Shown here: positions 1 to 13,100 of the stretch, one piece after another | Layout of the letters: every line of letters begins with the position of its first letter | Numbering within the stretch: the first letter of the stretch is position 1 | Source: Branchiostoma floridae | Taxonomy: Eukaryota > Chordata > Leptocardii > Amphioxiformes > Branchiostomatidae | Assembly: GCF_000003815.2 (NCBI RefSeq) | Contig: NW_023365777.1 | Span: 294,855 to 358,854, forward strand | DNA: 64,000 bases | Direction: 5' to 3' | Program-made: the position numbers and the translations under genes | The notes under the pieces: model-generated | What the model was told of the DNA's origin: nothing | What the model saw: only the letters and a program-made list of their open reading frames with translations | Database searches by the model: none

Positions 1-1420
1 GCTATGGAAGGGGAAACTGTTGTAAATAACGTCTAGGGTTTTAGCCTGCATCGCAGGCAACGCGCCGGTCTGTTGGTGTGGGTGAGGGCGGGGGTGATAC
101 CTTCACGAAACGGGAGGGACTGTTTTTGCTCGTCCTTTTGTCTGTGTTCATTTCCACTCGATTTTTCCCCGTGTTTGTTCACAGATTTTCACATACTATA
201 GGCACGTCGTGAACACTTACAGGGAGTTAGGCCAAAGTTCCCAAAATAGGTTATCAAATGCTTTCTCAATTCCTGTCTTCAATATCCTACTGTATCATGG
301 GCATGCATGTCTGTTGCCTTATGGTAGCCAATGGAGAAAAACACTGTATAGAGAAAATCAGCGAGAAATTGCTGTAGACTCTAATGCAGGCTTTTGGAGC
401 TTGTTCTGTGCTTTTCACTAGCTTTTCTTCTTACCCATGTGATAGAAGACACATGTACTTATTATCACAACCTAGTCGGTTGATCGGGTTTACTGATTGA
501 TGCTGTGCTACACTCAATTGTGTAACAGCAAATGTAAATGTAACAGTACTGTGGTGGACTACCCTGTACTCTCTGCATAACTGCTGTGTATCAATATGTG
601 TTGTTACCATGGGTACGGATATCTACATTTTTACATATGTACACTAATGATTAGCCACTTATGTTATTTTATGTTAGTCCTGCGATAGGAGACACATGTA
701 CTTTTTATCACGGCCAGTGTGCAATAGTTGAAGATTGTGGAAATACTGGTCCTATTGTGCATGTACTCTAACTTCCTCATGCGATAGTGGGCACTAGTAC
801 TTTGTTTTACTCGCAGTAGCTTGAGTACTTGTTGACAAATGTACTTTTTGTTTTTAAGAATAAAGCTAAAAAAAAGAAGCTTTTCTTCTTAAGGTGAGTT
901 GCAAATAAGACGCCCTTCCTCATGGGTCTGCATAGAGGCTACAATCCTAAACGTTGCAAGCTTGTTAGTCAGAGTTAAAGTGGCCTTGCCCTTCAAACAG
1001 CTCTTGCTAGCCAAGGAAGACGCTTCGTGACATGACCTAGAATTACAACTGTCTTTATCGACATTTTGCAAAGTTCAGAACGGTTGGATTCAACACGCTC
1101 TAATTCACACTTCTTAACCTTCACTCGCTTTTCATTCACGGGCCTTGTCTTTTCAGATAAAACGTTTCAGACTGCTTTCGGAAAAAAATACGCTGTTGGA
1201 ATTCTTTCTGCATTTCTTACACAATACTAGTGTCTTGATTCCGTCTAGCGTGAGTTAAAACGGCATAACACTCTAAAAGCAACAGGAGTTATTAACGGCT
1301 TCATAGACACAAATAAGCCAACATCTCTCAGAACATATGTTGGCGAAGAAAGCTTTGTAATAATACTAGTTGAGGTTCATGATTGAGTTGAGCGACTAAG
1401 CTGTCCACAGTACGATTGGT
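1..1420. other. Upstream region, no gene recognised
   Basis: No convincing exon or long reading frame. A short diverged motif of the form GCGATAGgAGACACATGTACTT recurs near 437, 681 and 781, so this is probably old repeat DNA. A perfect small inverted repeat (GCCTGC-ATC-GCAGGC) lies near 44-58. The short ORFs here have no recognisable protein character. Confidence 0.5.
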
Positions 1421-1499
1421 AAAGGTGGTATCTCACTGCACTTGCGACACCAGTGCGGCACTTCGGGGTTCGTTCACTGCGTCAATGTTATATTATTTT

Positions 1500-1977
1500 T
1501 GCCGTTTTTTAAATTTTTAAATTTATTTATTTATTCCACTTCTCAGATTGTGTACAATCTGGGGGGAGTCGGCAACAGAAATCAAGTTCCTCTACGAGGC
1601 CGACTCCCCCAAAGATAGGATAAAAACAAGCCTGACATTAAATACATACAATAATACATACAATAAAAATGAGAGAATAGCAAGGCATAACAGAATAATG
1701 GGAGATCAAACTATGTCGCTATGCATAATGAGCATCTGCAGGTGGTTATCCAGGTACATAAGTTATAAACAGTAAATGTGTCGCTTAATCGGGATCTATA
1801 ATACGAAACCAAGAATTTTTACACGAACTGTAGAGTGAGGTTAGAATACATATGTTGACGGATGTCTAGTTGTAAATTGTTCCAGATGACGGCGATACGA
1901 CTACGTAAGAGAATGAGAATGTTTCAGTTTTACATGTCCGGGTTACAAGTTGAAATTGGTCTGTGGAGCGAAGTGAT
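1500..1977 (-). mobile_element. LINE 3' untranslated tail with strong stem-loop
   Basis: Downstream of the minus-strand RT fragment. GGGGGAGTCGGC (1562-1573) pairs perfectly with GCCGACTCCCCC (1599-1610) around a 25-nt loop, followed in LINE orientation by an AATAAATAAATAAAT-type tail near 1517-1535. Several LINEs use a 3' stem-loop for recognition by their own reverse transcriptase. That role here is inferred. A 75-aa frame at 1548-1775 on the plus strand is a shadow. Confidence 0.65.
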
Positions 1978-3120
1978 CTAGTTGGTATGGATTACATTGA
2001 GGACATGAGAAATGTTGCTGCAGTAAACGTTACGGAAACATTTGAAGAGAAATAAGATATCAAAAAGTTCTCGTCTGTAACACAATGGTAGAAGGTTGGT
2101 TTGGGTTAATCTGTCCTTATAGTTTAGTTCATAATTATTGCAGATGTACTTAATAGCACGTCTTTGAACACCTTCTACTTTGCGCAGATACAATCTAGTA
2201 TGCGGTGCCCATACCTGAGAACAATAGTCTAATGTGGTATCACCAGTGATCGATACAAATTGAGTTTAACAGTAAATGGGGCATTAAAGCCTACTGATCT
2301 CTTGATCATTGCAAGTCTTGAGTTACAAGTTGATATCTTCTTAAGTACATGAGTATTCCAGGATAAGTTATATTGTACCTGAACTCCTAGGTCATTATAG
2401 CTATCGTGTCGGCTGAGTACAGAATCTAACATGCTATAAGTGTATTCTACAGGTGAAGTTTTACGTGTCATACTAACAACGGAACACTTAGATGGATGAA
2501 ATACCATCTCCCAGGTTTTCCCCCAGGTCACAAGACGATCTAAGTCGGACTGAAATTTAAAACAATCAAAAATTGAAGTAATTCTTCTAAAACATTTAGC
2601 GTCATCTGCAAACATGGCCATTTTGCCAAATTCAACACAGTCAGGTAAATCATTAACGAATAATAGAAATAAAAATGGCCCTAATATGGATCCCTGGGGG
2701 ACACCTGACAACACAGGTAAGTAATCAGACATTTCGCCTTCTATGACAGTTCTTTGAAAACGTTCTGAAAGATAGTCGCTAAATAAAGCAAGCAGTTGTC
2801 CGGAGAACCCTGATAGATTTCAATTTGTGTACAAGGAGTTTATGGGAGACACTATCAAAAGCTTTGCAAAAATCCAAGAATATTACGTCAACTTGCCCAG
2901 ATTTGTCCAGTACTTCACCTATTTCATCATAAACTTCTAACAGTTGGGTGGTAGTGGATTTACCCTTGACGAAACCATGTTGAAAGGGATAAAGTGTGTT
3001 TGACAATAATGGATAAAGAGAGTTGAAAATACATCTTTCGAAAACTTTGCTTGTGATACATAATAAAGACACAGGTCTGTAATTAGATACGGCACTCTTG
3101 TCCCCCTTCTTTATAATTTA
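1978..3120 (-). pseudogene. Broken non-LTR retrotransposon reverse transcriptase (LINE, jockey/CR1/L2-like)
   Basis: The minus strand encodes consecutive reverse-transcriptase segments in the expected order. First comes the finger motif with SNYRPVSLLC (just above 3072) and the catalytic block FLDFCKAFDSVSHKLL (frame 2779-3072). Next are GVPQGSILGPFLFL and the FADD active-site motif (frame 2229-2732). Last is the post-RT segment VEGVQRRAIKYI (frame 1978-2193). The three segments lie in different frames, so at least two frameshifts break the protein, and a stop precedes the first motif. No endonuclease domain is present, so the copy is 5'-truncated, as LINE insertions usually are. Clade within the jockey/CR1/L2 group is not resolved. 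The element is almost certainly inactive. Confidence 0.88.
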
Positions 3121-3539
3121 GATATTGCGTAATACGTAAAAGTATGACTTAGAAGACAACAAAATACACAAAACGTAAAAAAAAATTCGTTTTGTTTCTC
3201 TGAAATTCTTTCGAACCCCACAGTGCCGCACCAGTGCCGCAAGTCCAGTGAGATACCACCTTAACTGCATAAAGCTCATTTTCCCCGCGTATCTTGAAAA
3301 TTAGTCTCCAGTCAGTCTGTGAACAAAGCACATGGCTCTATCTCTCTCATCAGCCGCCCAATCAATCCGTCCCAAAGGTCACCGGATCAATCCCGGGTTT
3401 GTCACCGCGTTACAAGACATGTCTACCGCCAGTCTCGCCCGTGCCCAACCGTGACTGTTTTACCCGATTGATTAAGAACCGTTCGACCGTCACCGCTTTT
3501 TTTTCTGTTGGAGCCCGTTTTCTATCATTGTTATAAATG

Positions 3540-4129
3540 CTAGGGTAACATTTCCAAACCGAGGCCCGGCCGGGCTGTTTGTGGAAACGAAAAATAGAAA
3601 TGTAAAAATTTGCACAAATATAATATAATATAATACAATATAACTTAATTGCACAACAATTGTACGAGGTACAAAGTATGGCATATACATAACTACAGTT
3701 CTATAGCTTAACTTAAGGCTTATCTAATACAGGAGTTGTAGTATGAGATAAGTTTCTTACAATCATTGGAGGCTTTTACAATCATTTGAGGAATTTCTAA
3801 TGTCTAAACCTTCCTTGATATATTTTTCTGTATCTGCCATGCAGGCATTGTCACATGTCATGATGTACTTGAATTTGCACTTCAGGTCCATTGAGATAAA
3901 TCCTTGTGACATAGGCCTTACTTATTATAGAGTCAGAGTTCCAAACCGCGACCCATCCGCGCTGTTTTAGGAAACGAAAAATGCAAATGTATACCTAGAA
4001 ATAAACACGAATCATGCCAACGAATCTCCTTTTTCACGTTTTCTGTATTTTGGTGTCTTGTTTTATTTGTATCGCATTTTCGCTCCCGAAAGCTGCCCGG
4101 TCGGGACCCGGTTTGGAAATGTAACCTAG
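3540..4129. mobile_element. Non-autonomous TIR element (MITE-like), about 590 bp
   Basis: Left end CTAGGGTAACATTTCCAAAC and right end GTTTGGAAATGTAACCTAG are inverted copies. Similarity continues inward through CCGGCCGGGC/GCCCGGTCGGG. A second, diverged copy of the left end (TTCCAAACCGCGACCC...GGAAACGAAAAATGCAAATG) lies at about 3940-3990. This suggests a nested or internally duplicated structure. No coding capacity. Confidence 0.7.
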
Positions 4130-6113
4130 ATATTACTCGGAAAGTCTTGGACTGTGCTTTATCGACTTAGCATGTTACGTTTTCTTAAGGTTTCCTATCT
4201 CGTTAAATTGGCATTTTGATCTTCCATTGTTTTCTCATTAATGGATTAAAAAAGTAATTTAGTTGTGCTGAATATTGATAGCTGAACATAAAAATAATTC
4301 TACATGAATTCCATAGAAAAAGAGCTATTTTATACGCTTTGTGAGTTTTGCTGTCTGTTTAAATCATTCTTTTACACCTTGCATAACATTCCAATTATAA
4401 GATCAATGGTTCTACAGTAACTAGTTGCTACTTCACTGTCCAGTCGCTCGGCTAGCGCCGTCTAGTTCAGAGAGGGGCCTTACAAGCCAATTTCATCAGG
4501 ATCATCGTATTGTTGTAACCGTCTATGGTATCCTCCGTGACTTTGTTATTATTCTTTATGAAAAAGCAATAATAAGAATTATGTCTATTGATACTACATC
4601 CGTGTGGATATCATTTGCTCTAACCGTGACATTGGCAGGTTTTAGCGCTATGTCGCAACTTGAACTTCGGTACAATGTCATACATACGGTATATACCGAG
4701 ATGTAATATATATTGTGCGTTTTATACACGAATACGAGTTTGGTACTCGTCATATACTGTGGTTACTGTGCTTAGGGCCAATATTGAAGGATTGAAGTTG
4801 AACAGAAATGTTAGAATCCATATAATGCTCCGGGCGGCACTTGGTTTTTCGTATTTTATGTTCTCTAGTATGATTGTCGTTCTGTTCGCATTTTGCAACA
4901 CTGATTTGACTGTATGGATGACATCCTCTGGGCACTACTAAACCGATGCGAGCCCGTGAAAAAATGTTAAACCAAAAACGTTGCCTGTAAATGTGTGTAA
5001 TGTGATATCTAAGTAGTCAGTAAGGTTAAACAGATGACTCAACACACAGAGCATCGTACACTTACAATAAATTCTTTATTTTCGTTCTTCCAATCTTCGT
5101 CTTTTGGAATAAAGTGCTACGGGCTTGAAATGTGTGAACTCACAATACACATATTAAAAATTGCCTGCACCAAAACCTTGAGTGCTCAGCGCAAACCAGA
5201 AAGTAGACTCTAATGTTGTTTTTGTTTTGTATATGAATGAATATTGTTGCGCGCGCGGATGTCATCCATATAATCAAGGCAATATGGCCGAGTAACAAAA
5301 TACCCCCCGGGGCCCAGAATATTAGAGACTACAAATCAGAACGATTTTATATTCTAAATTCAAATACAAAATTTAGAAACCCCCCGTCGTAACTTTCATC
5401 ACAACTCCATTCAACTATTTTCTCCACAGTTTATGAAATGCCTTTTTGATTAATAACAATGTCTTTTAAACTGCCGGCGGTATACTCGTTGTCGTTTGTC
5501 GGCAATTATATGTACGGAGAAACAAGAAATGGTCCATTACTGGGGTTCTATTGAGCCACCGCCCTGTAGGGCTCCCGGCACTAACAACGCCAGTTAGGGA
5601 TAAAAAAGGATCATACGCTTCTCACAATGCTTTATTACACTCACTTCTGTATCGTTATAAATCAACGTTGGAACTCTTGAAAACTTTTCACATTGCCTTA
5701 CGCAAGGGTGAGAGATGCTGTTTAGATCTAAATACAGCAAATGCAGTGGTAGGATACTACGCGGGGCGCTTAGTTTATTTTACATTTTAGTCAATGAAAG
5801 ATATTTAGCAACCGATACGCTTCTACTAGCCGTTCTACAACGTACATTTCCATCATTTCAATGAAATCATCTGTGTATATGGAAATATATCTGTGTTATT
5901 CAAAATGTATAACTTTGCTTGGTATTGTATGATTTTTACGAATCACATTTGATCCATCTTTTACTATGAAATGCGTTGTGAATATAGTCCATTTTCTCGT
6001 CACTTTTTTCTACCGCGAAAATGTACTCCTTGGAATTCAAAGATACTGTATTTCGGATGACCAGTGTTGCAAAAATAGTTGTTTTACGTCGGAAATCCTT
6101 TGAACATAACACA
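4130..6113. other. Non-coding, nothing recognised
   Basis: Short ORFs only. A 14-bp inverted pair, TATGGATGACATCC near 4912 and GGATGTCATCCATA near 5259, may bound a small old element. The 79-aa frame at 5551-5790 has no recognisable domain. Confidence 0.4.
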
Positions 6114-6325
6114 ATACTGTAAAAAAGGAAATATTCACGGGGATTTATTTAGATTAGAAAATGGCGTGTTCTCGGTGGTTTTAAGTTCGCGGTTGAAACT
6201 ACCATGCAGGGTTTTTACTGCGAAAGTCGAAATGTTTGAAGTAGTTTCAAGTTCGCGTTAAAGGGGTCAACACTAAAAATGCGAACCTAAAATCACCGCG
6301 AACATTTATCCCCTTTACAGTACTA
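6114..6325. mobile_element. Small palindromic MITE (TACTGTAAA...TTTACAGTA ends)
   Basis: Begins near ATACTGTAAAAAAGGAAAT and ends near TCCCCTTTACAGTACTAG. The arms carry diverged inverted copies of a CGCGGTGATTTTAGGTTCGC-like motif, seen at about 6165-6195 and reversed at 6275-6305. About 210 bp, non-coding. Confidence 0.6.
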
Positions 6326-6578
6326 GTATGCTGGCTTTCCAGTAATCCCAGAGAGCCTTGGTTTCCATGGTAACCGGACTTCTGTTTAAATCCGGAGAGA
6401 GGATAAGTCTTAGCTGTGGGATCAGCGCTCCGTGCCGACACTAGTAGGGGGTCTGCTGAAGAAAAATTAGACGGGCCCAAGAAAAAAAATCTCCACCGCC
6501 TTTCCTGATAAACGTACCACGTAGAATTTCATCTCCCTTTTATTAGTGAATACAAAGATATAACGGTAGCTGTATAAA

Positions 6579-6798
6579 ACGTTAGTTCACCTTTATCCGT
6601 AGGGTAACCTTTTTCCGTTGTATATAAACATTGGATATTAGGGGATCGCTAAGTCGATGGAAGGTAGTTTCACATTGCATGAAATATCTGAAATTTTAAC
6701 ATTTGAAACCCACGTCGTTGATCTGAAATCGCTTAAATACCCTGTTTTTTAACAACGAATCTAGGTTACCCCGTGGATTAAGGTGAACTACCGTTAGC
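6579..6798. repeat. Palindromic MITE family A, copy 1
   Basis: Left arm GTTAGTTCACCTTTATCCGT then GGGTAACC. Right arm GGTTACCCCGTGGATTAAGG then TGAACTACCG. The interior shows the family's GGTAGTTTCA / TTTGAAACCC inverted pair. The whole element can fold on itself. Confidence 0.8.
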
Positions 6799-6899
6799 AA
6801 GAGTTGTGTGAGTGTGTGTCTTTGGGTTCCCCCAGGCATTTTCATCGCGGGTTGTAACAGGAAGTGCATGATAGGGTGCGCTCGCTTACCCGCTAACCG

Positions 6900-7560
6900 A
6901 GGCTCAGCGATCAGTGGTCACTCCAGACCATTACAGATATCCCGTCAAACCCAGGCACTGAAAAGGTGATCTGTACCGCGGCGGGTGCTTCAATCCCCGC
7001 TCAATCAAACTGCTGTTCCCCCCGGGTGAAACCCGCCATGCCGGCGTCTCCTCTGGACTGTCTCCCGCGTGAGAGTTGATTTAGGAAGCCCGCTATCATT
7101 CCCTTATCTTTCCTGAAGGGCGCGGGAAGAGGTGAGACTGGCGGGGCTCGTTCACACCGGTAGGTAGCTCTTCCAACGTCATTGTTCCCTCTGCGCATAA
7201 ATTATGTTAAGTAGGTACCCGGTAATCTGCATGGCAGGAATTCCGGGCGATGTGATGTCCTGTGTGTGTCGGCACCTTTGATAAACGATCGGATTGTGGA
7301 GAGAGCGTTCACCTCTCTGTTTTTCCCTCGCTCCCCGGGCAATTTCGGTCCCAAATTGTCGGGTCGCGTGCGTGGAGACTGGTTTGTGTGTTAGGGTGAC
7401 ACGCTCTGTGTAAAAGGTGGGGCCTGAGGAAAGCGAGTGTTTTAAACGCCGGGCAGCTAGCAGCGGATCGCTCTTGTGTTCCAGCAGAAAACCAGCGCCG
7501 CTATACCCCGCCAGTACGTCCGATCGTACCCGGTACCTCTGCTCGTTGTTTAAGGTAACT
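6900..7560 (+). promoter_or_regulatory. CpG-rich block: candidate promoter or first non-coding exon
   Basis: This stretch is visibly richer in G+C and CpG than its surroundings (for example CCGCGGCGGGTGC, CCCGCCATGCCGGCG, CTCCCGCGTGAGAG). It ends with a plausible 5' splice site, TTTAAG|GTAACT, after 7554. It lies about 7.7 kb upstream of the neurexin start codon on the same strand. Overlapping ORFs on both strands (131 aa minus, 61 aa plus) look like by-products of base composition. Assignment as the neurexin transcription start is inference. Confidence 0.3.
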
Positions 7561-7570
7561 ATCTTCTCAT

Positions 7571-9914
7571 TCATATGGGATAATGTTTACCTTTCGTCCT
7601 AAGACTACTAGCGCTGTGCTGTCGTGTTTTTGACATGTGAAACGGAAGATTCTTCTTAAGGTAGGAAACTCGAACAGCGTTAAGGTGGGCTTCTACAAAC
7701 CGCATACTGGATGTACATAACGACAAAACATCTTGCGTCGCTTAATCATTAGAACGTCATGATGTTTTGCTTGCCAGGGAAGACAGAAAAGAACCATATT
7801 TTAGAAATTTGATTCTGGTAATTTTCTCGTTAAAATCGCGTATATGTATCCCATTGACGAAAGGTTGCGATTTTGGTTCCGTTCGCTTCGGCGCATAATT
7901 CCCCTCCAAGGTGGGCGGTACTTTAAGCGCCCGACTTGCGCCAGTGGTTCAACCCCGCATTTAAGGAGGGCTCCTCTAAAAACAACCCCCCTCGTTTCTT
8001 TAAGACAAAAATCACGACACGTCTGATACAAAAGTCGTGGAAAATCTGCTCCAAATTGATTGTTTACAAGTCGTTTCTGGAGCCATTAGCTTGTCAGCGT
8101 CCCCTGATCTCCATTTATTTTGATCACGTGTGGCGAATGAATCTGATACACGCACGTTCGGCGCTCGGGCTAGCGCTGTCGATACCACCGTAATATATCC
8201 AATATGAAATTTACCGATCCCAGAGGTTGGTAAGGCAATTCGGACTGTAGGGTCCGACAGCGGAAGATTTATGAATTTCCGTGAAGCTCTTATGAAAACC
8301 TTTACTAGCCAATTTCAGGTTGTATAGTCGTTCCTCCCGTTACAACACCTTTAACAAAAACCTGACCCTTTTCTACGGGCACATAGCGTGTGCCATACCG
8401 CACCGCTACCTCGCACAGATTCTAATAGCTTCTGAAAAATTGATGATGTTGGATTTCCTGTAGGTATATGGGCTGCGACAGCCATACTGAATAGTATAGA
8501 AGCTAAAAGGGAGGGTCCACAATATATATAACATGGGTGGGGCTTTAATACCTTACCTCAAAGCCATTCTAACACCTTCCCTTTAAAACCTTGGTACGCG
8601 AAATTTGTGTTTAGGAAGAATCACTATTCTGTTATATCATTGTTTTGTGGCTGTAGATTGCTTTGTTATAACTCCAAAACCTTTGACGTGAAAAGTACTG
8701 TTTGTGTCGGTTTCCGCAGGTGTAATTGACAGGTTTTATTGTTCGAGAGGAAATTGATTGACGCGATAATGACTCCGAACTTGAGCAGGTGTGACACCTT
8801 TGTTAGCAATCCTTTTCTGCCTTATTGAAGGTTGGTTGTAGTGTTGTTGTTTTGTTGTAGGGGATAGGGGTGTGGGGGTGTGTACAGGGTGACACAGTTT
8901 TGTGTGCCTGTCTGTTTAACCTGTGTAAGCTGGTGCAGGTTAAATAAACACTGCTTCCGCCCTGTTTGTCCTGACCGCCACTCGGGCATGTCCTTTCACT
9001 AAGTTAGGTATGTGTGTGTCACTGTGTTGAGATAAATATAGGGACGATTACTTGAAATTTATGGCAAGGATTATCCTAGCTTTTCTTTGCCTCGAGCATC
9101 AAACCTCTGCACATAAAAGAACCCAACACACTTATCTTGAAGACTAGGGGTGACCCGGTGTGCTTGACCAAAACTGCATGTCATTGAAAGCTGTATTTCA
9201 ATACCACTAGGTACTTGATAAATTGAGGATAACTGCTTTACCTTTAAGTAGTGAAAGTAGCTGTACCTTATAGTTTGTTTGCTCCATTTGAAAAAAAAAA
9301 GATTTTTGATTTGCAGTTTTATTTTTTGCTGAGAAAAAAAAGAAAGGTAAAATTATTACCTGCTCTTTTGCAAATGTAACGTTACCTTATTGCATCAAAA
9401 GTAGCTGTATAGTTTTGCTTAGAATATGTAAAAAAAGGTGGCAAACAGATCTCTTAAATGAGCTTTTATTCTGTATTCATGTTTGGAGGCCCTGTAACAA
9501 AATCTTTTGACATTCTATTTTTGAAAATTTGATAAAATAATTCCTGTTGAAATGTGAGCTTAATTTGAAATAAAATTTGTTTATCAATTGAAAAGCATTA
9601 CCTTACCTTACCTTAGACCTTCCGTGAGGCACATCGGGCAGCAAGTATTGCAGCGCTAAAATAGGCACTGAATTTCTTTTATCATACAAATCTGGAATCT
9701 GTGGATTGATCTCATCAAGGAGGTTATGAGGATCTTATAATGACCTCCTTGATCTCATTAGCAAAGTGTGAATTTGTGTCAGTCTCTCGGATTTCACGTC
9801 ATCCTGATTATATCAACGATCGATTCTATGACTATTATCATGCCCCTGTCTCTTTGTTAACACATAAGGGACCCACAGTGGTTTAAGCAGTATTTCTCTT
9901 TTTGCAATCATTTA
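7571..9914. other. Non-coding, nothing recognised
   Basis: No recognisable exon. Contains a G/T-rich low-complexity stretch (about 8820-8885) and a short CCTTA run near 9600-9615. Confidence 0.4.
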
Positions 9915-10156
9915 ATGCTAGTTCACCTTTATCCGCGGGGTAGCCTATATCCATTGTATTCAGTAATAGGGTCCTACAGATATTAAATCGATGGACGGTG
10001 GTTTCAGACTGCGATATTTTCAAAAATATTTTTAAAATTCTTAAAAATATTGCAGTTTGAAACCACCATCTTTCGACATGATATTGCCAAATGACTTAAT
10101 TTTGAAAACAACGGATATACTTATAGGTTACCCCAGATAAAGGTGAACTAGCGTTA
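9915..10156. repeat. Palindromic MITE family A, copy 2
   Basis: Starts GCTAGTTCACCTTTATCCGC and ends AGATAAAGGTGAACTAGC. Inner inverted pair GGACGGTGGTTTCA / TGAAACCACCATC, with an AT-rich hairpin (ATTTTCAAAAATATTTTTAA) at the centre. Confidence 0.85.
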
Positions 10157-13100
10157 TTCATTATGAGTCAGTCTTTCTCTTTCAACGTAGTTTGATCATA
10201 GCAGCACATGACCTTTTCCTGACATTTACAATGTGATGCCATCTTTTGAACGCATGTTTATACTACGACAATGGAGAGCATACTAGAAAGTACTTATGCC
10301 ACATTTATGACTTGGAGTGTTATGTATGACATTCTGTATGAAGTATGCTCAAGCTTGTTGCCATTATTGCATTACGGAGAAGAGGTCATACAATTTGGTG
10401 TTTCAAATTTGGAGGCTTAGAAATTATAGGAAAGGGCAGTATAAAGAGGTCCTAGTCCGGGTATCCTCACAATACCTTAACGCTATTAACAATTCATTCA
10501 CGCCATGAATAATCTATTAATAATATTTGTGTTTCGTGTCCATCTGTTTTCATAATTTGTCATAATGCATCAAAGGCTCTGTATTTCAGTGGACAGTTGA
10601 GCATTGAGTGTGAAATCTTGCACAATAGCAGTTGTAGAATTTAACTTATTACCTTTGTGTTAAGGGAGTTGGTGTAGGGTTGGAATTGTTGACTCTACTA
10701 TACAGTGTGCATTCTTATAGCATGTGCAACCTCCGTTAAGCGGTAACACACCAGCTTTTTTTTGTATCTATTTCTATGTAGATAATGGTATAATCACCCT
10801 TCAGTGTAACATACCAATTTTGATATTGTTTTCATTTTCCTAACTTATGTCAACATTTAAATCTTTTGAAATAACCAATAAGGGAGAGTGATTTGTTGAA
10901 AAGAAAGCCATTTCTTAAGCTCCTATTTGATTTTTTGTTTGCACCATTCTTAACAGTGTTTACAAAAGTCATGCCAATATGTGTAATTTTGTAATTTCAC
11001 ACATCAATCAAATGTTTTTAATCAATATGTGACAGAAGGGATATTAAGGAAATTAAAATAAATAGTGAGAGTGCTTGTCAAATATTATCTGGACTCAGCT
11101 TTTCAGTTTGAAGCAACTGTCATATGCTGAAATAGACAAATGCATCAAAGCTTAAGGTTTATCAAATCTAATGTACTTAAATTACATGGTTTTGTTCATA
11201 GTTGGCTTTAAGGACACTGCTTTGGTCTAGGCTTTTGTGATGTTAGTGTAATCTGAGAATAGATTTTGCTGACGATGCACCTTGCACCTTTTTGCTTGGT
11301 ATTATTTTGTATTATGAGGACATAATTTGTCAACCAATTCCTTTCGGGTGGTGATAATGTTTGGACTAGGACTGGGATTGTGATAGGAATTTTATGTCAA
11401 AGCAGACAGTTTTTGAATTTTCTTTGAAATATCTCAATATGTTATGTCAATGATTATTATATAGTGTTTAAAACGTAAAGTATGTGCTAAACTGCCTTTC
11501 GGCATGATTCACCAGTGTTACTTTTCAGGCATGCAAATGCAAGGCTTAGCGTAAAATTTTTGTCAAAGCCATTTTCATAGAAATAGGGAAAGATCTAGAA
11601 GTACGTTTAAGCTAAACGTATAGAGCACTGCCTAATATTCTCCGGAAAAGCCACCTACTCACAGCTTAACGCTGCCTGAACTTTCCACGGACTCTAGGGA
11701 GGGGCGTGGCACCAGAGACTTCAGCTTTCTTAGAAATACAGAGGTGTGTCACGTCAGGGTGTGGCTTTGTGGCCACAGACTTCCGGTCCGCAATTGAGAT
11801 AAATCACGCAAACTCCCCCAACCGTTCCATGATATTAGGAGGAAAGTTCCGGTAGGGAAGGGACGGACCAAAAATGATTGTGAGGAGGTGGTATGGAATG
11901 TAGGGTGTTTTTGAATGGTTTACATGCCATGAGGTCAACATATCATATGGACAATTGCACGTAAGCACACTAGATGTCAGGTGACAAAGGGATTGTTGCT
12001 CAGACCAAGCAAAAACATATAGGCCTGAATGCTGCCTGATAGTTGAGAGTTGTTAGTTTTTTCCAGCATTTTGGAAGAAGAATTGTCTGCTATTTCTGCT
12101 TACACTTTTGCACTGCTTTTGCAGAAATGTACATTGTACATAGATAGGACGAGATTTTTTGACATGGCATGAATTTATCAACAGTAGGCTGTATTCTGAA
12201 GGAGAAAAGTCACATTGTTTTTTGTTGGTTCTGTATTACAAGCCTAACGACCGGATAAAGGACACTGTCTGACTGATTTTTCAAATGACTACAAAAAGGG
12301 GATTAAGAGAATTCCGTGACCAAACTAAAGGCCTGGTGAGTTGTAGACAACATGAGGCTGTAACATTACTGTTCTTCAGTCTTCCCTTCCGGTCCTTCCC
12401 TCTTTGTAGGGCTAAGCCCCTTGACATTGTAAGTCCTTAGGCAATATTTCGATGGCCTTCATGTCACTCAGAATGATAAATTGCAGTACAGTTCTGTCTC
12501 TAGTTGCCATCTTTAGCCACAGAAATTTAGTATGTTGTCATCAGACTTGTTCTTTTGAAAGAACCATTCGGTATTCATGTCAGGAAGACCAAATCCTCTC
12601 AGCCATTATGTAACTAGTCCTGTTTCTTGAAAGAAATCACCCCATTATCAATGTACGGTATAACTATTACTATATACTCTAACTGCCTCATGCGTCGCAC
12701 AACGTGGGAGCTACTAAGTCTAACTAAGTACGTATAACTATTCATAATTCCTGATTAAAATCATACAATGTATCTGTGCCTCAGCATTGAAAGCTACATT
12801 GTTCATTATCTTAGTATTTCCATGTTTTCCTATTTGAAAATGTGAAAAATAAGTGGCAAAATCTTCAGATTCATTTGACTTGTCTGCCATTTCGCATGAC
12901 TGGGGAGATTATAGTAGGATGCTTCGCAGCTTTTGAGTCAGGTGTAACTACATCGCTAATGTGAATGTGACTTTGTAGTTATTGTTTTTGGCCTCTATAT
13001 TTTTTGTCCTGGTGTGTCTACATTTATATAGTTATTTGAATATTGTAGAATTACAGGATGTGATGCTGAAGATGTTAATGACTCGAGACTGGTAGGATGG

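Larger units (their letters stand above)
1421..3262. mobile_element. TIR/foldback DNA element hosting a nested LINE
   Basis: The ends are inverted copies: AAGGTGGTATCTCACTG at 1422-1438 is the perfect reverse complement of 3246-3262, and similarity continues inward for about 50 bp (CTTGCG, then a CAGTGCGGCAC block, then GGGGTTCG) with a few mismatches. The interior is largely occupied by a separate minus-strand LINE fragment. No transposase frame is visible, so the host element looks non-autonomous. Superfamily is not assigned. Confidence 0.75.
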
